DNA of 64,000 nucleotides from Achatina immaculata (GCA_009760885.1 CM019697.1:26252210-26316209), one strand, 5' to 3'; positions 43,986 to 54,613 are shown, numbered from the stretch's first letter. A program made the numbers and translations. The notes: generated by a model not told the origin, from the sequence alone.

Positions 43986-43989
43986 CATT

Positions 43990-45290
43990 TTTAGCAATCA
44001 GGACTGTGTCATCTGCATATCTTAAGTTGTTAAGGTTGTACCTGCCAACTGATATTCCTTGCATGTTCTCTATATTTCTCATTATGTTTTCTCTGTACAA
44101 CTAGAAGAGGTAAGGAGATAGAATACATCCTTGTCTTACTCCCAATTTTATGTCTTGGAATGCTCCTATTTGGTTCACAACCTTCATTTCTGCTGATTGC
44201 TGCCAGTATATGTTTTTGATGAGTTTCAGATCTTTACCATCTATGTTGATGTCTTCCAGCATTCTTATAATTTCTGTGTGTCTCACTTTATTGAATGCTT
44301 TCCAGTAGTCTATGATGCATAAGTATAGGTCCGTCTTTACTATTGAACTTTCCATCAATGTTCTCAATCGTATATGGCATTACTTGTGCCTTTTCCTTCG
44401 ACAAAGCCACACTGTTCTTCAGTGAGTTCTGGTTTTATTTTGCTGCTGACTCTTCTCATGACAATACTAAGCAGGATTTTGGTAACATGGCTCATAAGAC
44501 TAATGGTTCGATGGCCTTCACATTCAGCTGCACCTTGTTTCTTTGGTAGGGTAATGAAAACTGATTGCAATAGATCTGATGGGACATAGTTACTGTTATA
44601 GATGTTATTTAGCAATCTGGTAATTATTTCTATGCCAAGCTCTCCTAATGCTTCCAATTCTTTCTTGATGGTTTTATCTGGTCCTGGTGCTTTGTTGTTC
44701 TTCATGTGTTTTGATGGCTTCTTCCACTTCTGCTTTTAATATGGGAGGCCCTTCATTATTATTTCATATATCTATTTCGCTTCTGTTGTCTTCATAGAGC
44801 TCTCTAAGTATTTACTCCATCTTGCCATTATTTCATCTCTGTCCAATATTGTATGCCCCTCCTTTGACTTCAGGCAACCAGTCTTATAGTATGTCCTTTT
44901 GTTTGTTAACTCCTTTATTTGTTTGTACATATCTCTTGCGTTTCTATGATGGTGTGTCTCTATTTCATTCTATTTCTTATTTAGCTACTCCTCTTTAGCT
45001 TTATTGCAATTGCGTCTTATTTCTTTACTCATTTTTTCATATTTATCTTTACCTTCCTTAAGACTTCTCTATCTGATCCATTAGTTGCAACATTTCTTCT
45101 ATCATCCTCCACCGTTTAGCGGTCTTTTATTTGGAGGTAGGATTTCGATAGATGTTTGCTGAATAATTTCATCAATCGTTTCAGTCTTCTATATAACAGC
45201 ATATCTATTATGTATTATGGTCCTATATTGATCTTGCACTGTTTTATCTTTCTGTAACATATCTCTATCTAGTTCTTTGTTTTTAGCCTG
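43990..45290 (-). mobile_element. LINE B/C-type element, truncated at both ends
   Basis: Minus-strand LINE: DRDMLQKDKTVQDQYRTIIH (45200, linker after the endonuclease), NKAPGPDKTIKKELEALGEL, LPKKQGAAECEGHRTISLMS, VRQGCILSPYLF, and NLNNLRYADDTVLIA (43995). It stops just after the YADD box, where element X begins. Frames at 44364-44705 and 44101-44367 are open. Confidence 0.83.
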
Positions 45291-45294
45291 ATTC

Positions 45295-45425
45295 TCACTG
45301 GTTCCTAACTGCGAATGGTCGTTAGCCGAGATTGCCGAAACGTAACAACTTGATAGTCATTAAGTAATAATTACTGCAGTGCTTCGTGTATAGTTGTGTA
45401 CTAATACACTAATTTTTGTGTGTTA
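45295..45425 (+). repeat. Repeat Y-like sequence in the IVD upstream region
   Basis: GCCGAAACGTAACAACTTGA, CATTAAGTAATAATTACTGC and GTGTATAGTTGTGTACTAAT match, on the opposite strand, 54117-54270 and the solo repeat at 18690-18830. It lies 140-270 bases upstream of the IVD start codon. No TATA box was seen; the actual promoter position is unknown. Confidence 0.6.
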
Positions 45426-45563
45426 GTTAAGTCGTGAAGGGACGATCAAGAAGGGCAGGCAACTCCGTGAAGGGAAGTAACGCTTATTGCCCCGTGTTAG
45501 CAGAAGCGAGACGTAGACCCTGTCTCTGGGTGTACAGGCAGTTGTATCTATGCTGTTCTCAGT

Positions 45564-45698
45564 ATGGCAGCAGTACGGACTTACAGAGCAGCCTTTTCGT
45601 TATTGTTGTGCAGGAATTATAGGTCAGCCTCAAAGAGAACAATTTCTTATTTTCCCATCAATGACTCGCTGTATAATCTGACAGAAGAGCAGAGACAG
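45564..45698 (+). CDS. IVD: IVD exon 1 (mitochondrial transit peptide)
   Basis: Start codon at 45564; 135 nt (45 codons, phase 0), donor CAG|GTGAGT (GT at 45699-45700). It encodes MAAVRTYRAAFSLLLCRNYR, an Arg-rich, acid-free amphipathic presequence typical of matrix import. PINDSLYNLTEEQRQ follows, aligning with PVDDAINGLSEEQRQ at the start of the mature human enzyme. Isovaleryl-CoA dehydrogenase is the matrix FAD enzyme of leucine breakdown: it oxidises isovaleryl-CoA to 3-methylcrotonyl-CoA and passes electrons to electron transfer flavoprotein. This ATG is the first in frame with the presequence. Confidence 0.95.
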
Positions 45699-46089
45699 GT
45701 GAGTTAGGGACTAGTCATATACTTGGTTTTTTTTTTTTAACAGACTAATTAAAGGATGTTACTCTGAACATGTTCATTACAATTCTGAAAGTCTTTCTTG
45801 CTCTGTGTAAACACTGAGTTTGAAAGAAAGTATCACCACACGTGGCAGACATGGATACCGAGTCATCGCATTCACTTGTCTCAAAGATGGCCTCACAAAA
45901 CTGCAGTGATCCATCGTTTACCAGTCAGTTTTTGTCCACTGATTTAGATAAATATGTGCTGTTTATCTGCTTCACAAGAAGGTGATTGAAGAATAACATC
46001 ATAAACAAAGGTTTATACCAAATGTGTCCTGAATACCGAGTTTTAATTATTTGAGCAAATCGGGTTGTATCTAATGTCCAGTAAATCTT
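45699..46089. other. IVD intron 1, no recognised feature
   Basis: Ordinary intron sequence; nothing recognised. Confidence 0.5.
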
Positions 46090-46425
46090 GTCATTTCTGA
46101 CAAGAACAGACCAGATAAGAAATTACACCATCAAGGCAGAGGTTGGTGTAACAACAGTATTACATTATATCTAGAAACAGCAAGTCAGATGGTTTGGCCA
46201 TGTTAGATGATTACCACCAGACAGTATATTGCAGACAACATTCACACTAAGATTTTTAGGTAACAGAGGAAGAGGCCGCTCACGCAGGAGTTGGAGAAAG
46301 AGGAAATTACAGAAGCATTAAATATCCCAGTATCTGAAGCAAATCATCAAGCCCTATCAAGACGTCTATTTGTCCCCTCAACTCCGAAAGGCATATGAGG
46401 TAGGAGACAAGACAAGACAAGTAAA
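46090..46425 (+). mobile_element. LINE 3' end fragment with (GACAA)n tail
   Basis: Decayed C-terminal coding region: QQVRWFGHVR, then RGRGRSRRSWRKRKLQK, matching the RLxWxGHVxR...RGRPRxxW end of endonuclease-RT LINEs. The tail GAGACAAGACAAGACAAG ends at 46421. IVD intron 1. Confidence 0.65.
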
Positions 46426-46479
46426 TATTCAGATAAATAGCAGGATAATTGCTTGACTGTGTACACATATACTCTATCC

Positions 46480-46735
46480 ATCCATGCCCTTGATCGGTAA
46501 TTGGCTAGCAGTCACCAACCACAATGCCCTGTGGTAGCTTGCAGGGCAGCAACAAATTCTCTCCACCTCTCACAGTCTGCCGCCAGCCTTTGTATTGTGC
46601 CCCAGCTGTGCTGCACACTATTCTTTCCACTTCTACAGTTCTTGCAAGGTAGCCTTTGGTTGGCCTCTCTTTCTTTTTCCCTCGGGTGGTGCCCATTGCA
46701 TGACTGTTTTAACCCAAGCAACATCACTGAAACAT
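46480..46735 (-). mobile_element. LINE D 3' end fragment
   Basis: Minus-strand relative of 12480-12750: REKEREANQRL, WGTIQRLAADCERWREFVAA. Tail region CCATCCATGCC at 46478 is the complement of (GGAT)n. Confidence 0.7.
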
Positions 46736-46934
46736 CTAAAACATATACTTTATGACAGGAGATACACCTGAAAGATGAAGGGAAACATCAAAGAGCTAAA
46801 CCAATGGCCTGCCAATTAAACCTCGATATTTCATAAATTTTCACCATTTATTTGGCTGATGCTCTTAACTGCTATAACTGTTCTCTTAAATGATGTTCAC
46901 ACTAAAGCAGATGTACATACCAGGGCACCTAAAA

Positions 46935-47405
46935 ACTGTTGCCCCCTGTTCTCTGTACTTTCTTGTCAGTAAGTCTTGTGTTTACTGTTGCCACCTATTC
47001 TCTGTACTTTCTTGTCAGTAAGTCTTGTGTTTACTGTTGCCACCTGTTCTCTGTAATTGCATGTCAGTAAGTCTTGTGTTTACTGTTGGCCCCCTGTTCT
47101 CTGTAATTGCATGTCAGTAAGTCTTGTGTTTACTGTTGCCACCTGTTCTCTGTAATTGCATGTCAGTAAGTCTTGTGTTTACTGTTGGCCCCCTGTTCTC
47201 TGTAATTGCATGTCAGTAAGTCTTGTGTTTACTGTTGGCCCCCTGTTCTCTGTAATTGCATGTCAGTAAGTCTTGTGTTTACTGTTGCCACCTGTTCTCT
47301 GTAATTGCATGTCAGTAAGTCTTGTGTTTACTGTTGGCCCCCTGTTCTCTGTAATTGCATGTCAGTAAGTCTTGTGTTTACTGTTGCCCCCTGTTCTCTG
47401 TACTT
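46935..47405. repeat. ~49-bp minisatellite
   Basis: About ten copies of a 47-50-bp unit (CCTGTTCTCTGTAATTGCAT, GTCAGTAAGTCTTGTGTTTA, CTGTTG + GCCCC or CCAC). Each unit contains CAGTAAGT, a strong donor-like string on the plus (sense) strand of IVD. Ends about 130 bases before exon 2. Confidence 0.93.
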
Positions 47406-47537
47406 GCTTGACACCAGAAAAAGTTAACCAAAAGAAAGTTAACAGTAAAAGTTAACAGATAAAGTTAAAAGTTAACAGAAAAAGTTAGGAGCTTGTCTTG
47501 AAAAATAATTTGTGTCCTCATAATCCTGATTCTCCAG

Positions 47538-47627
47538 CTTAGAGAGAGCATCTTCCAGTTTGTGCAGAAGGAGCTTGCTCCCAAGGCAGCAGAGATAGAC
47601 AAGAATAATGAGTTCAGAGAGATGAAG
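47538..47627 (+). CDS. IVD: IVD exon 2
   Basis: 90 nt (30 codons, phase 0 both ends), acceptor TCTCCAG (AG at 47536-47537), donor AAG|GTGGGT. It encodes LRESIFQFVQKELAPKAAEI and DKNNEFREMK, matching [20 protein letters not shown]...NEFKNLR of human IVD, the first helices of the acyl-CoA dehydrogenase N-terminal domain. The next segment, expected to carry a (F)W..LG..G(L)LGITAP motif, is not downstream where it should be. Confidence 0.95.
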
Positions 47628-48154
47628 GTGGGTGTGGCTTCTCTCTGTCTCATGTCAGTGCTTTAATCTGTTACAGTCTCTGACAAGACAGAGGACAGTC
47701 TGAGAATTTTTGTGATAATAGGCTAGTTTTATTTGAGATCACAGTGGTTTAAAACAAGGTATAATTTTATTAATAATATTTATAATAAAAGTTTAGTTTT
47801 ACTGAGCATTTTGGTGATATAATAGACTACAGTTTTGTTTGAAACTTTGTAGCAAAAAAGATATACAGTACTGACCCCGGAATCCGAACACCCTAGAACT
47901 CGAACACCTTGGAATCTGAATGAAACTTTTGCCTTGGAGTCCGAACGCTGCTTTGGAATCCAAATGGCCAACACATTGTTCGTGTATGTTTGTGCGTACG
48001 TATTCCCAGTGCTCAGGCCACCCACGCGCTTTGTTCAGTTCCTTGTTGGAAGCTGTATTCAAAGCATCTCATGTGATTTTTGCTGCTAATTTTATGCTTT
48101 TGTGCCTGTTTTGTGTTATTTTTTAAAATATACTAACAACTTAGGGTATTCGCC

Positions 48155-49975
48155 ATGGGTCCTACAAAGTGTAGTGAGGAAAATAAGAGTAAGAGGAAAG
48201 CTGTTAGAGCTACAACTGAAGTTAAGAAAGATCTTATCACTAAGCATGAAAGCGGTGCACATGTGGCTGATCTTGCTACTGTGTTCAGGATGCCTAAATC
48301 GACTGTTTGTATGATTTTTAAAAATAAAGAGGCAATCAGAGCAGCTGATGTGGTGAAATGGGTTACGACACTGACCTCTACAAGATCGAAAAGTATGGAA
48401 GAGATGGAAAAAACTCCTCTTAGTTTGGATTAATGAAAAACAGGTGGCTGGTGATGTGATTTCTGAGGTGATAATTTGTGAGAAAGCCAAGGTCCTCCAC
48501 GATGATTTAGTGAGAGGAATGCTTGATACTAGTCTCAAAAAGAAGAATTTAAAGCCAATAGGGGGTGGTTCGAGAACTTTAAGAAAAGGACTGGGATCCA
48601 CAGTGTTGTTATGCACGGAGAGGCTGCCAGTTCTAATTCAGAAGCAGCAGAAAAGTTTGTAAAGGAGTTTAAGGAGTTTGTGAACAATGAAGGGAATGTT
48701 TTGAACCAAGTGTTCAACTGTTATGAAACAGGCCTCTTTTGGAAAAAGATGCCAAGGTGAATGTACATCTCAAAGGAAGAAAAGTCTGTACCAGGCTATA
48801 ACCCTTACTCTCTTGCTGTATGGTAATGCTTGTGGGGATTGCAAGATCAAACCTCTCCTCATGTACTATTCAGAGAATCCTTGAGTTTTTAAGAAGAACA
48901 ACATCATTAAGAGCAAACTTAATGTTATGTGGAGATGGAATGTGAAAGCGTGGGTTACCAGGCAGTTCTTCGCTGAATGGATACACCAGGAGTTTGCTCC
49001 TTTAGTAAAGGCTTATCTACAGGAGAATAATTTCCCGATGAAGGCTCTTCTTATCATGGACAATGCTCCTACATATCCTCAAGGCTTAGAAGATGATTTG
49101 GTGGGGAAATATAGCTTCATCAAGATAAAATATTTACCCCCCAATACCACTCCTCTTATCCAGTCCATGTACCAGCAGGTGATCTCAAACTTCAAAAAAT
49201 TGTACACCATGGCCATGTTCCAGAGATGTTTTGAAGTTACAGATGAAGTTACAAATGAAATGGAACTGACCCTCCAAGAGTTCTGGAAGGACCACTACAA
49301 TATCCTTCCTTGCCTAAGAATCATCGAGAAAGCATGGAGGGAAGTGTCTCTGAGGACAATGAACTCTACCTGGAAAAATCTCTGGCCTGAATGTGTTAAT
49401 GCAAGGGGCTTTGAAGGCTTTTAGGAACCACCTGATGTTCCTAACATCATATCTCTGGTCAAGTCCATGGGTTTGGAAGTCAGCGAAGATGATATCAACG
49501 AGCTAGTGGAGGATCACAGGACTGAGCTGACAGTGGAAGAGCTTCAGCACCTCAACCAGCAGCAGCAGAAAGAAGTCGCAGAAGAAATTTCTTCAGGGGA
49601 GGAAGAGGGAGATGCTGGAACCATTCCCAGTGCAGAAACCAAGGATCTTCTCAGCATGTGGTCAAAACCCAGGCCGTCGTTGAGAGGTGGTGCCCTAATA
49701 AAGCTCTTGTTAACAGGTATGTTAACTTGATAACATCATTGAACATTTTACATTCAGGAAGGTCGCCAACATCAGACCACTTTGGAATGTTCGTTCTCAA
49801 AAGACACCACGACCAGTGGCCCCAAGCCCTCTACAAGTGTTACCTTAGCAAAGGGCATGAAAAGGCAAAGAATGCAGACACCAGAACAATCAGAAACGCA
49901 GTTACCTGATGTTATCATGGAAGGTGATTCGCCTTCTCCTCCAGCTTCCATGTGCGCCATCATCATTCCTTTTTA
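48155..49975 (+). pseudogene. Tigger-like transposase pseudogene
   Basis: An N-terminal CENP-B/pogo-type helix-turn-helix (KKDLITKHESGAHVADLATV, FRMPKSTVCMIF) begins at ATG 48155. The DDE_1 core is at 48700-49424: CYETGLFWKKMP, then LLIMDNAPTYPQG and LPPNTTPLIQSMYQQVISNF. In active relatives the first and last motifs read DETGLFW and PMDQ; here both catalytic Asp are Tyr, and only the central Asp (MDNAP) remains. Frameshifts near 48430, 48660 and 49424 also break the frame. An acidic C-terminal tail follows at 49467-49730. Confidence 0.9.
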
Positions 49976-49989
49976 AGGTAAATACAGGC

Positions 49990-50820
49990 TTTGATCATCA
50001 CAGAACCAGGCATAAAAATTGGAGGATACAATATTAACAACCTTCGGTATGCTGACGACACGGTACTGATAGCTGAGAACCAACAAGACCTGCAAAATCT
50101 CTTGGATAAAGTCGCCAAAGAAAGTGAACAGAAAGGCCTTACTTTAAACATCAAAAAGACAGAGACTATGGTTATATCTAAGAAACAGAATCCACCAACA
50201 TGCAGCATAAAATTAAACAGAACTATTCTAAAGCAGGTGCAGACATTTAAATGCCTTGGAGCAACTTCAAATGGGAAATGCACAACAGAAATTAGTAACA
50301 GAATAGGCCAAGCAAAGACTGTATTTCAGAGAATGAGAAACATATTATCCAACACATCCTTATCAATGAATGTTAGAAAATGAGTCCTAAAATGCTATAT
50401 TGAACCTATCTTGATATATGGAAGTGAATCATGGACAATAGACAGATCTGCACAAAAATCATTGGAAGCAGCAGAAATGTGGTTTATTAGAAGAATGTTG
50501 CGAATCCCCTGGACAGCAAAAATAACTAATTAAGAATATATGAGAAGAGATGGAGAGACACAAAATTTTGTCAAAAAAAATAAGAGAGAGACAATGTATA
50601 GGACATGCAGTGAGAAGAGGGGGCATTGAAGATATTATAACAACATTAAAAATAGAAGGAAGAAGATCAAGAGGAAGACCAAGAGAAATGATACTGGACA
50701 GTCTGATGGGATGGTGTGAGAGGAGATCACCAACTGAGCTGATGGCCTGCATGGAGGATCGTATACTCTGGAGAAGCATAATAGCCAACGCCAGTCGGCA
50801 TGGCACCTGATAATGATGAT
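49990..50820 (+). mobile_element. LINE B copy nested in the Tigger element
   Basis: 5'-truncated LINE B beginning in the RT palm (ITEPGIKIGGYNINNLRYAD, YADD present) and running to GRRSRGRPREMILDSLMGWC and a (GAT)n tail (50808-50826). ACAGG at 49985-49989 and 50824-50828 may be a short target-site duplication. Compared with 24985-27547, this copy retains the YADD box. One stop at 50383 and frameshifts after 50520. Confidence 0.87.
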
Positions 50821-51269
50821 GATGACAGGTTTTTAAGTTTTTTTTTATTAATTTACATTTTCATTCAAATATTATTATTTGTTAATATTTTACCTTAAAA
50901 TCCAGTGTATTTACTGTCAAAATCATTTTGAAAATTTGGGTTTGTGGGACCCAGGAGTGGATTAATCCAGTTTCTGTTATTTTAAAGGGGAAAATTTGTC
51001 TTGGAACTTGAACGATTTGGAACTGGAACGGAGTTCTTGAAGGGATTAAGTTCGGATTACAAGTTATCACTGTAGTTTCTTTGAGAATCCTACTAGTACT
51101 ATAACGTACAGTTATTTGTGAGAATCTGTGGCATTACATGGTGCAGATTTTACGAATCTGTGAAGTTACATGGTACAGATTTTATGAATCTGGGTTGAAA
51201 ACAAACATTTCAATTAAAAAATAAAGCAAGCTGATATAATTGAATAACAAAAAAGAAAAATATTTACAT

Positions 51270-52340
51270 ATGCCGTGCGTGGAGCGGGGCTCCTCCCAGC
51301 CAGTGAAGAAAAGTGCGAATGGGGTTGCCGTGAGGTGCCACTGTGGAAAAGGTGAAAGAAAGGATTAAGTGAAGCAATCAGTAGACCTCTGCTCTGGAGG
51401 TCGGCCACGTCCTATGTGCACTCATACTGGGTGAATTGCCTGAACCGGCTTAACCCAGGGGTTAAGACACTGCTGGCGAGATTCTTTGGATGCCACACGT
51501 GGAGTGAAACTCCTCCCGGCCTATGAAGAAAATGCAAAAAAGCAATTAGGGTTGCTGTGCAGCGCCAATGTGAAAAGGTGATGGAAAGGATAAAGTGAAG
51601 CTTAATCGGTATGTCCAGTAGTCTCGTGGCGAGAGCTACTCATACCACGGCATCTTTGCCCTAGAGGCCGGCCACATCTGATATACACCCATACTGGTGA
51701 AATATGCCTAAACCGGCTTAAACCAGGGGTGAAATTTGATGGCTACTCATGTCACGGTACCTCCACTCTAGAGGTCGGTCACATCCTAAACACGCTCGTA
51801 CTGGGATAACATGCCTAAACCGGCTCAACCTAGGGGTGAAACTTACTATTGGTGAGGATTCATCCTCCTGGACAAAAGCTCCATCCTGGTCATAACTAGG
51901 AAGGGTAGCGGCCACAACCAAAAAATGCTGAAGTCGGAGACACTAGACCAGTGCAGTCTAGATAGGCAACCTACCTCTGACCAGGCGGGGATGTTTGCAT
52001 ATCCTAATCACGCTGGGGTTTTCCGGTGAGAAAGTCCAACGCTGGACTGGATGGGCAACCACCTCTCACTTGGCGGGGATACATGGGTATCCCAAAACAC
52101 GTCGAGGTTTTCCAATGAGAAAGTCCAACTCTAGATTAAACTGGTGCAATGAAAACCATGGTGTCATACATTCCTGCTTTTGAGACCCACAGAGAATACA
52201 GGCTCAAGCCCTGCGATACTGTAGACTTCTTGTGGTCCTGTCGGGGATCTCGTGTGGTCCTTTTGGAGACCACAGGGGGACCACGGGACCTATTGAGAAC
52301 CACAGGGTGACCACAGGACCTATCGAGGACCACAGGAGTT
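51270..52340. repeat. Unidentified GC-richer composite repeat
   Basis: Internally repetitive block unlike its AT-rich surroundings. A ~230-bp unit occurs about three times from 51270 to 51850 (CGTGGAGC..GGCTCCTCCC.GCC, GAGGTCGGCCACGTCC, CTGAACCGGCTTAACCCAGG). Then come two ~105-bp units at 51955-52135 (GGCAACC.ACCTCT, GGCGGGGAT, GGTTTTCC.GTGAGAAAGTCC), and a short GACCACAGG..ACC repeat at 52205-52335. No coding frame or known TE domain. May be a non-autonomous element or an old satellite. Confidence 0.6.
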
Positions 52341-52669
52341 AATTCAGTTCGTGGCGGTCTTGGTGGTAGAAGTGAATGAAGAAGAGGAAAAAGTTTATAA
52401 AAAACATCACATGCTTTCTTTCAAGTTTTTTTTTTTTATTTTTCAGTGAGGCAATTTTTATTTATTGCCTTATGGTATTTGCTAGTCTCTTATGGCAGAA
52501 GTTGAAGCTAATGGCCTGAATCTGGCTGGCGATGTCTCAGTCACCCAGCTTTAGAAATGGGTACCTGGTTTCTTCTAGAGCTAGGGAAGGAAATGCTGGC
52601 CACATCACTCTCTGCTATGCTGGCAGGTTAAGGAAGATGTGGACATTAACATCATGTCTCCTAGGTGCC
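52341..52669. other. No recognised feature
   Basis: IVD intron 2 sequence. GAAATGGGTACCTGG at 52553 resembles a fragment of the SINE-2 body (GGGTACC at 63430). No exon matching the missing IVD segment was found here. Confidence 0.4.
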
Positions 52670-53200
52670 TTTATAGCATAATAGGGCTGTTTACTTTATA
52701 GCATAATAGGGCTATGTTTACTTTATAGCTATGTTTACTTTATAGCATAATAGGCTATGTTTACTTTTAGCATGATGGGGCTATGTTTACTTTATAGCAT
52801 AATAGGGAAATGTTTTACTTTATAGCATAATAGGGCTATGTTTACTTTATAGCATAATAGGGCTATGTTTACTTTATAGCATAATAGGGCTGTGTTTACT
52901 TTATAACATAATAGGGCTATGTTTACTTTATAGCATAATAGGGCTATGTTTACTTTATAGCATAATAGGGCTATGTTTACTTTATACCATAATAGGGAAA
53001 TGTTTTACTTTATAGCATAATAGGCTGTGTTTACTTTATAGCATAATAGGGCTATGTTTACTTTATAGCATAATAGGGCTATGTTTACTTTATACCATAA
53101 TAGGGAAATGTTTTACTTTATAGCATAATAGGGCTGTGTTTACTTTATAGCATAATAGGGCTATGTTTACTTTATAGCATAATAGGGCTGTGTTTACTTT
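52670..53200. repeat. 27-bp minisatellite
   Basis: About 19 units of 27 bp (TTTACTTTATAGCATAATAG, GGCTATG), with recurring variants (GGGAAATGTTT, TATACC) that suggest multi-unit duplications. Confidence 0.93.
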
Positions 53201-53384
53201 AAACAATAATATTTATAATTACATTGTGAATTAAATTTGTGACACTGTGATATCTGCCTGTACATGTAAGCCTGTGCTCATGATAGTCCATGTACAGAAA
53301 AAAATACTTATCTGGGTGTTGACATAAGGACATGGTGTTCATGGATGATGATGAAAGTGTTAGACAGAGCTAGCAGACCAGGCT

Positions 53385-53768
53385 GCTTCTTTCAGACTAT
53401 AGTTTTCCTGGCAGACAAACAAGCTGATGTGATGCCTTCAGTGCTACACAGTCAGCACAGCTTCTTTCAGACTATTGTTTTCCTGACAGACAAACAGGCT
53501 GATGTGATGCCTTCAGTGCTTCACAATCAACACAGCTTCTTTCAGACTATAGTTTTCCTGGCAGACAAACAGGCTGATGTGATGCCTTCAGTGCTTCACA
53601 GTCAACACAGCTTCTTTCAGACTATAGTTTTCCTGGCAGACAAACAGGCTGATGTGATGCCTTCAGTGCTTCACAGTCAACACAGCTTCTTTCAGACTAT
53701 AGTTTTCCCGGCAGACAAACAGGCTGATGTGATGCCTTCAGTGCTACATAGTCAACACAGCTCAGGCT
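53385..53768. repeat. 75-bp minisatellite with open frame
   Basis: Five copies of a 75-bp unit (CTTCTTTCAGACTATAGTTT, TCCTGGCAGACAAACAGGCT, GATGTGATGCCTTCAGTGCT). The plus frame is open for 158 codons (25-residue repeats). Each unit contains CTTCTTTCAG, a good acceptor-like string in the IVD sense direction. I see no evidence that it is coding. Confidence 0.92.
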
Positions 53769-53829
53769 GTCAGAGCATTACTTGCAGTACCAGAAACATT
53801 TTCCAATATTTTCTCCTGTGATCATGTTC

Positions 53830-54115
53830 TCTTTTGTCTGCTAAAAAGCTGTTTTTATCTTTTGTTAGGAGTTTGTTTTTATTTTTTACCTAGAGGTAGT
53901 TTTTAAAAATCTTTTGTTAAGTAGTAGTTCTTATCTCTTAAGTAGTATTTCTTAAGTTTTGTTAATGTTAGTAATTCTTATCTTTTGTTAGTAGTAGTTT
54001 ATATCTTTCATTAAGAAAGTTCTGATCTTTGCCAAGAAGTAGTTTTTAAAAAATTTTGTTAAGAAGTTATTTTTATCTTTGCCAAGAAGTAGTTTTTTTA
54101 TCTTTTGTTAAGTAA
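53830..54115. repeat. Degenerate T-rich repeat
   Basis: Loose repetition of TTTTATCTTTTGTTAAGAAGTAG with many deletions. Old or decaying array. Confidence 0.7.
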
Positions 54116-54182
54116 TACAATAATTGGTGTATAAGTATACAACTATACACTAAACACTGCAGTAAAGCTGTGATACTAGAAT

Positions 54183-54530
54183 GTATAAAATTGGAAAAAA
54201 GTAGGAGCAGCTTTATTACTTAACGATTACAAAGTTGTGACGTTTCGGCGTGAGCCTTAATCATACAAAAACATACAGGACGAAGAAATAGGGAGAGGAG
54301 ATAAAGTATAGATTTACATGAATACTGTAAAAAAAAAAAAAAAAGTACTTAGCTGTAAATTGCAAGGTGTGGCTTTTTTTTTTTACAGTATTCATGTAAA
54401 TCTATACTTTATCTCCTCTCCCTATTTCTTCGTCCTGTATGTTTTTGTATGATTAAGGCTCATGCTGAAACGTCACAACTTTGTAATCGTTAAGTAATAA
54501 AGCTGCTCCTACTTTTTTCCAATTTTATAC
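54183..54530. repeat. Near-perfect palindrome (inverted dimer of repeat Y)
   Basis: Two arms of about 160 bp, complementary with only about two mismatches (GGCGTGAGCC against the complement of GGCTCATGCTG). They are separated by an A-run, a ~28-base spacer (GTACTTAGCTGTAAATTGCA...) and a T-run. Each arm is a copy of the dispersed repeat found singly at 18690-18830. Transcribed RNA would form a long hairpin within IVD intron 2. Confidence 0.95.
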
Positions 54531-54613
54531 ATTGTTAAGTAATAGTTCTTATCTTTTGTTAACAAGTAATTTATAACTGTCTGTTTAAAATTATACTTAC
54601 ATTTTATGTGAAG

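Larger units (their letters stand above)
47866..51072 (+). mobile_element. pogo/Tigger transposon with a nested LINE
   Basis: Bounded by TA (47864-47865 and 51073-51074). The terminal inverted repeats begin CAGTACTGACC...AATCCGAAC on the left and, complemented, CAGTGATAAC...AATCCGAAC on the right. Subtracting the LINE at 49990-50820 leaves about 2.4 kb, the usual Tigger size. It sits in IVD intron 2, in the sense orientation. Confidence 0.9.

Noticed and set aside
53345..53821. 158-residue protein of 25-residue repeats in IVD intron 2
   Set aside because: Matches the 75-bp array exactly; no homology, and not in phase with IVD exons.
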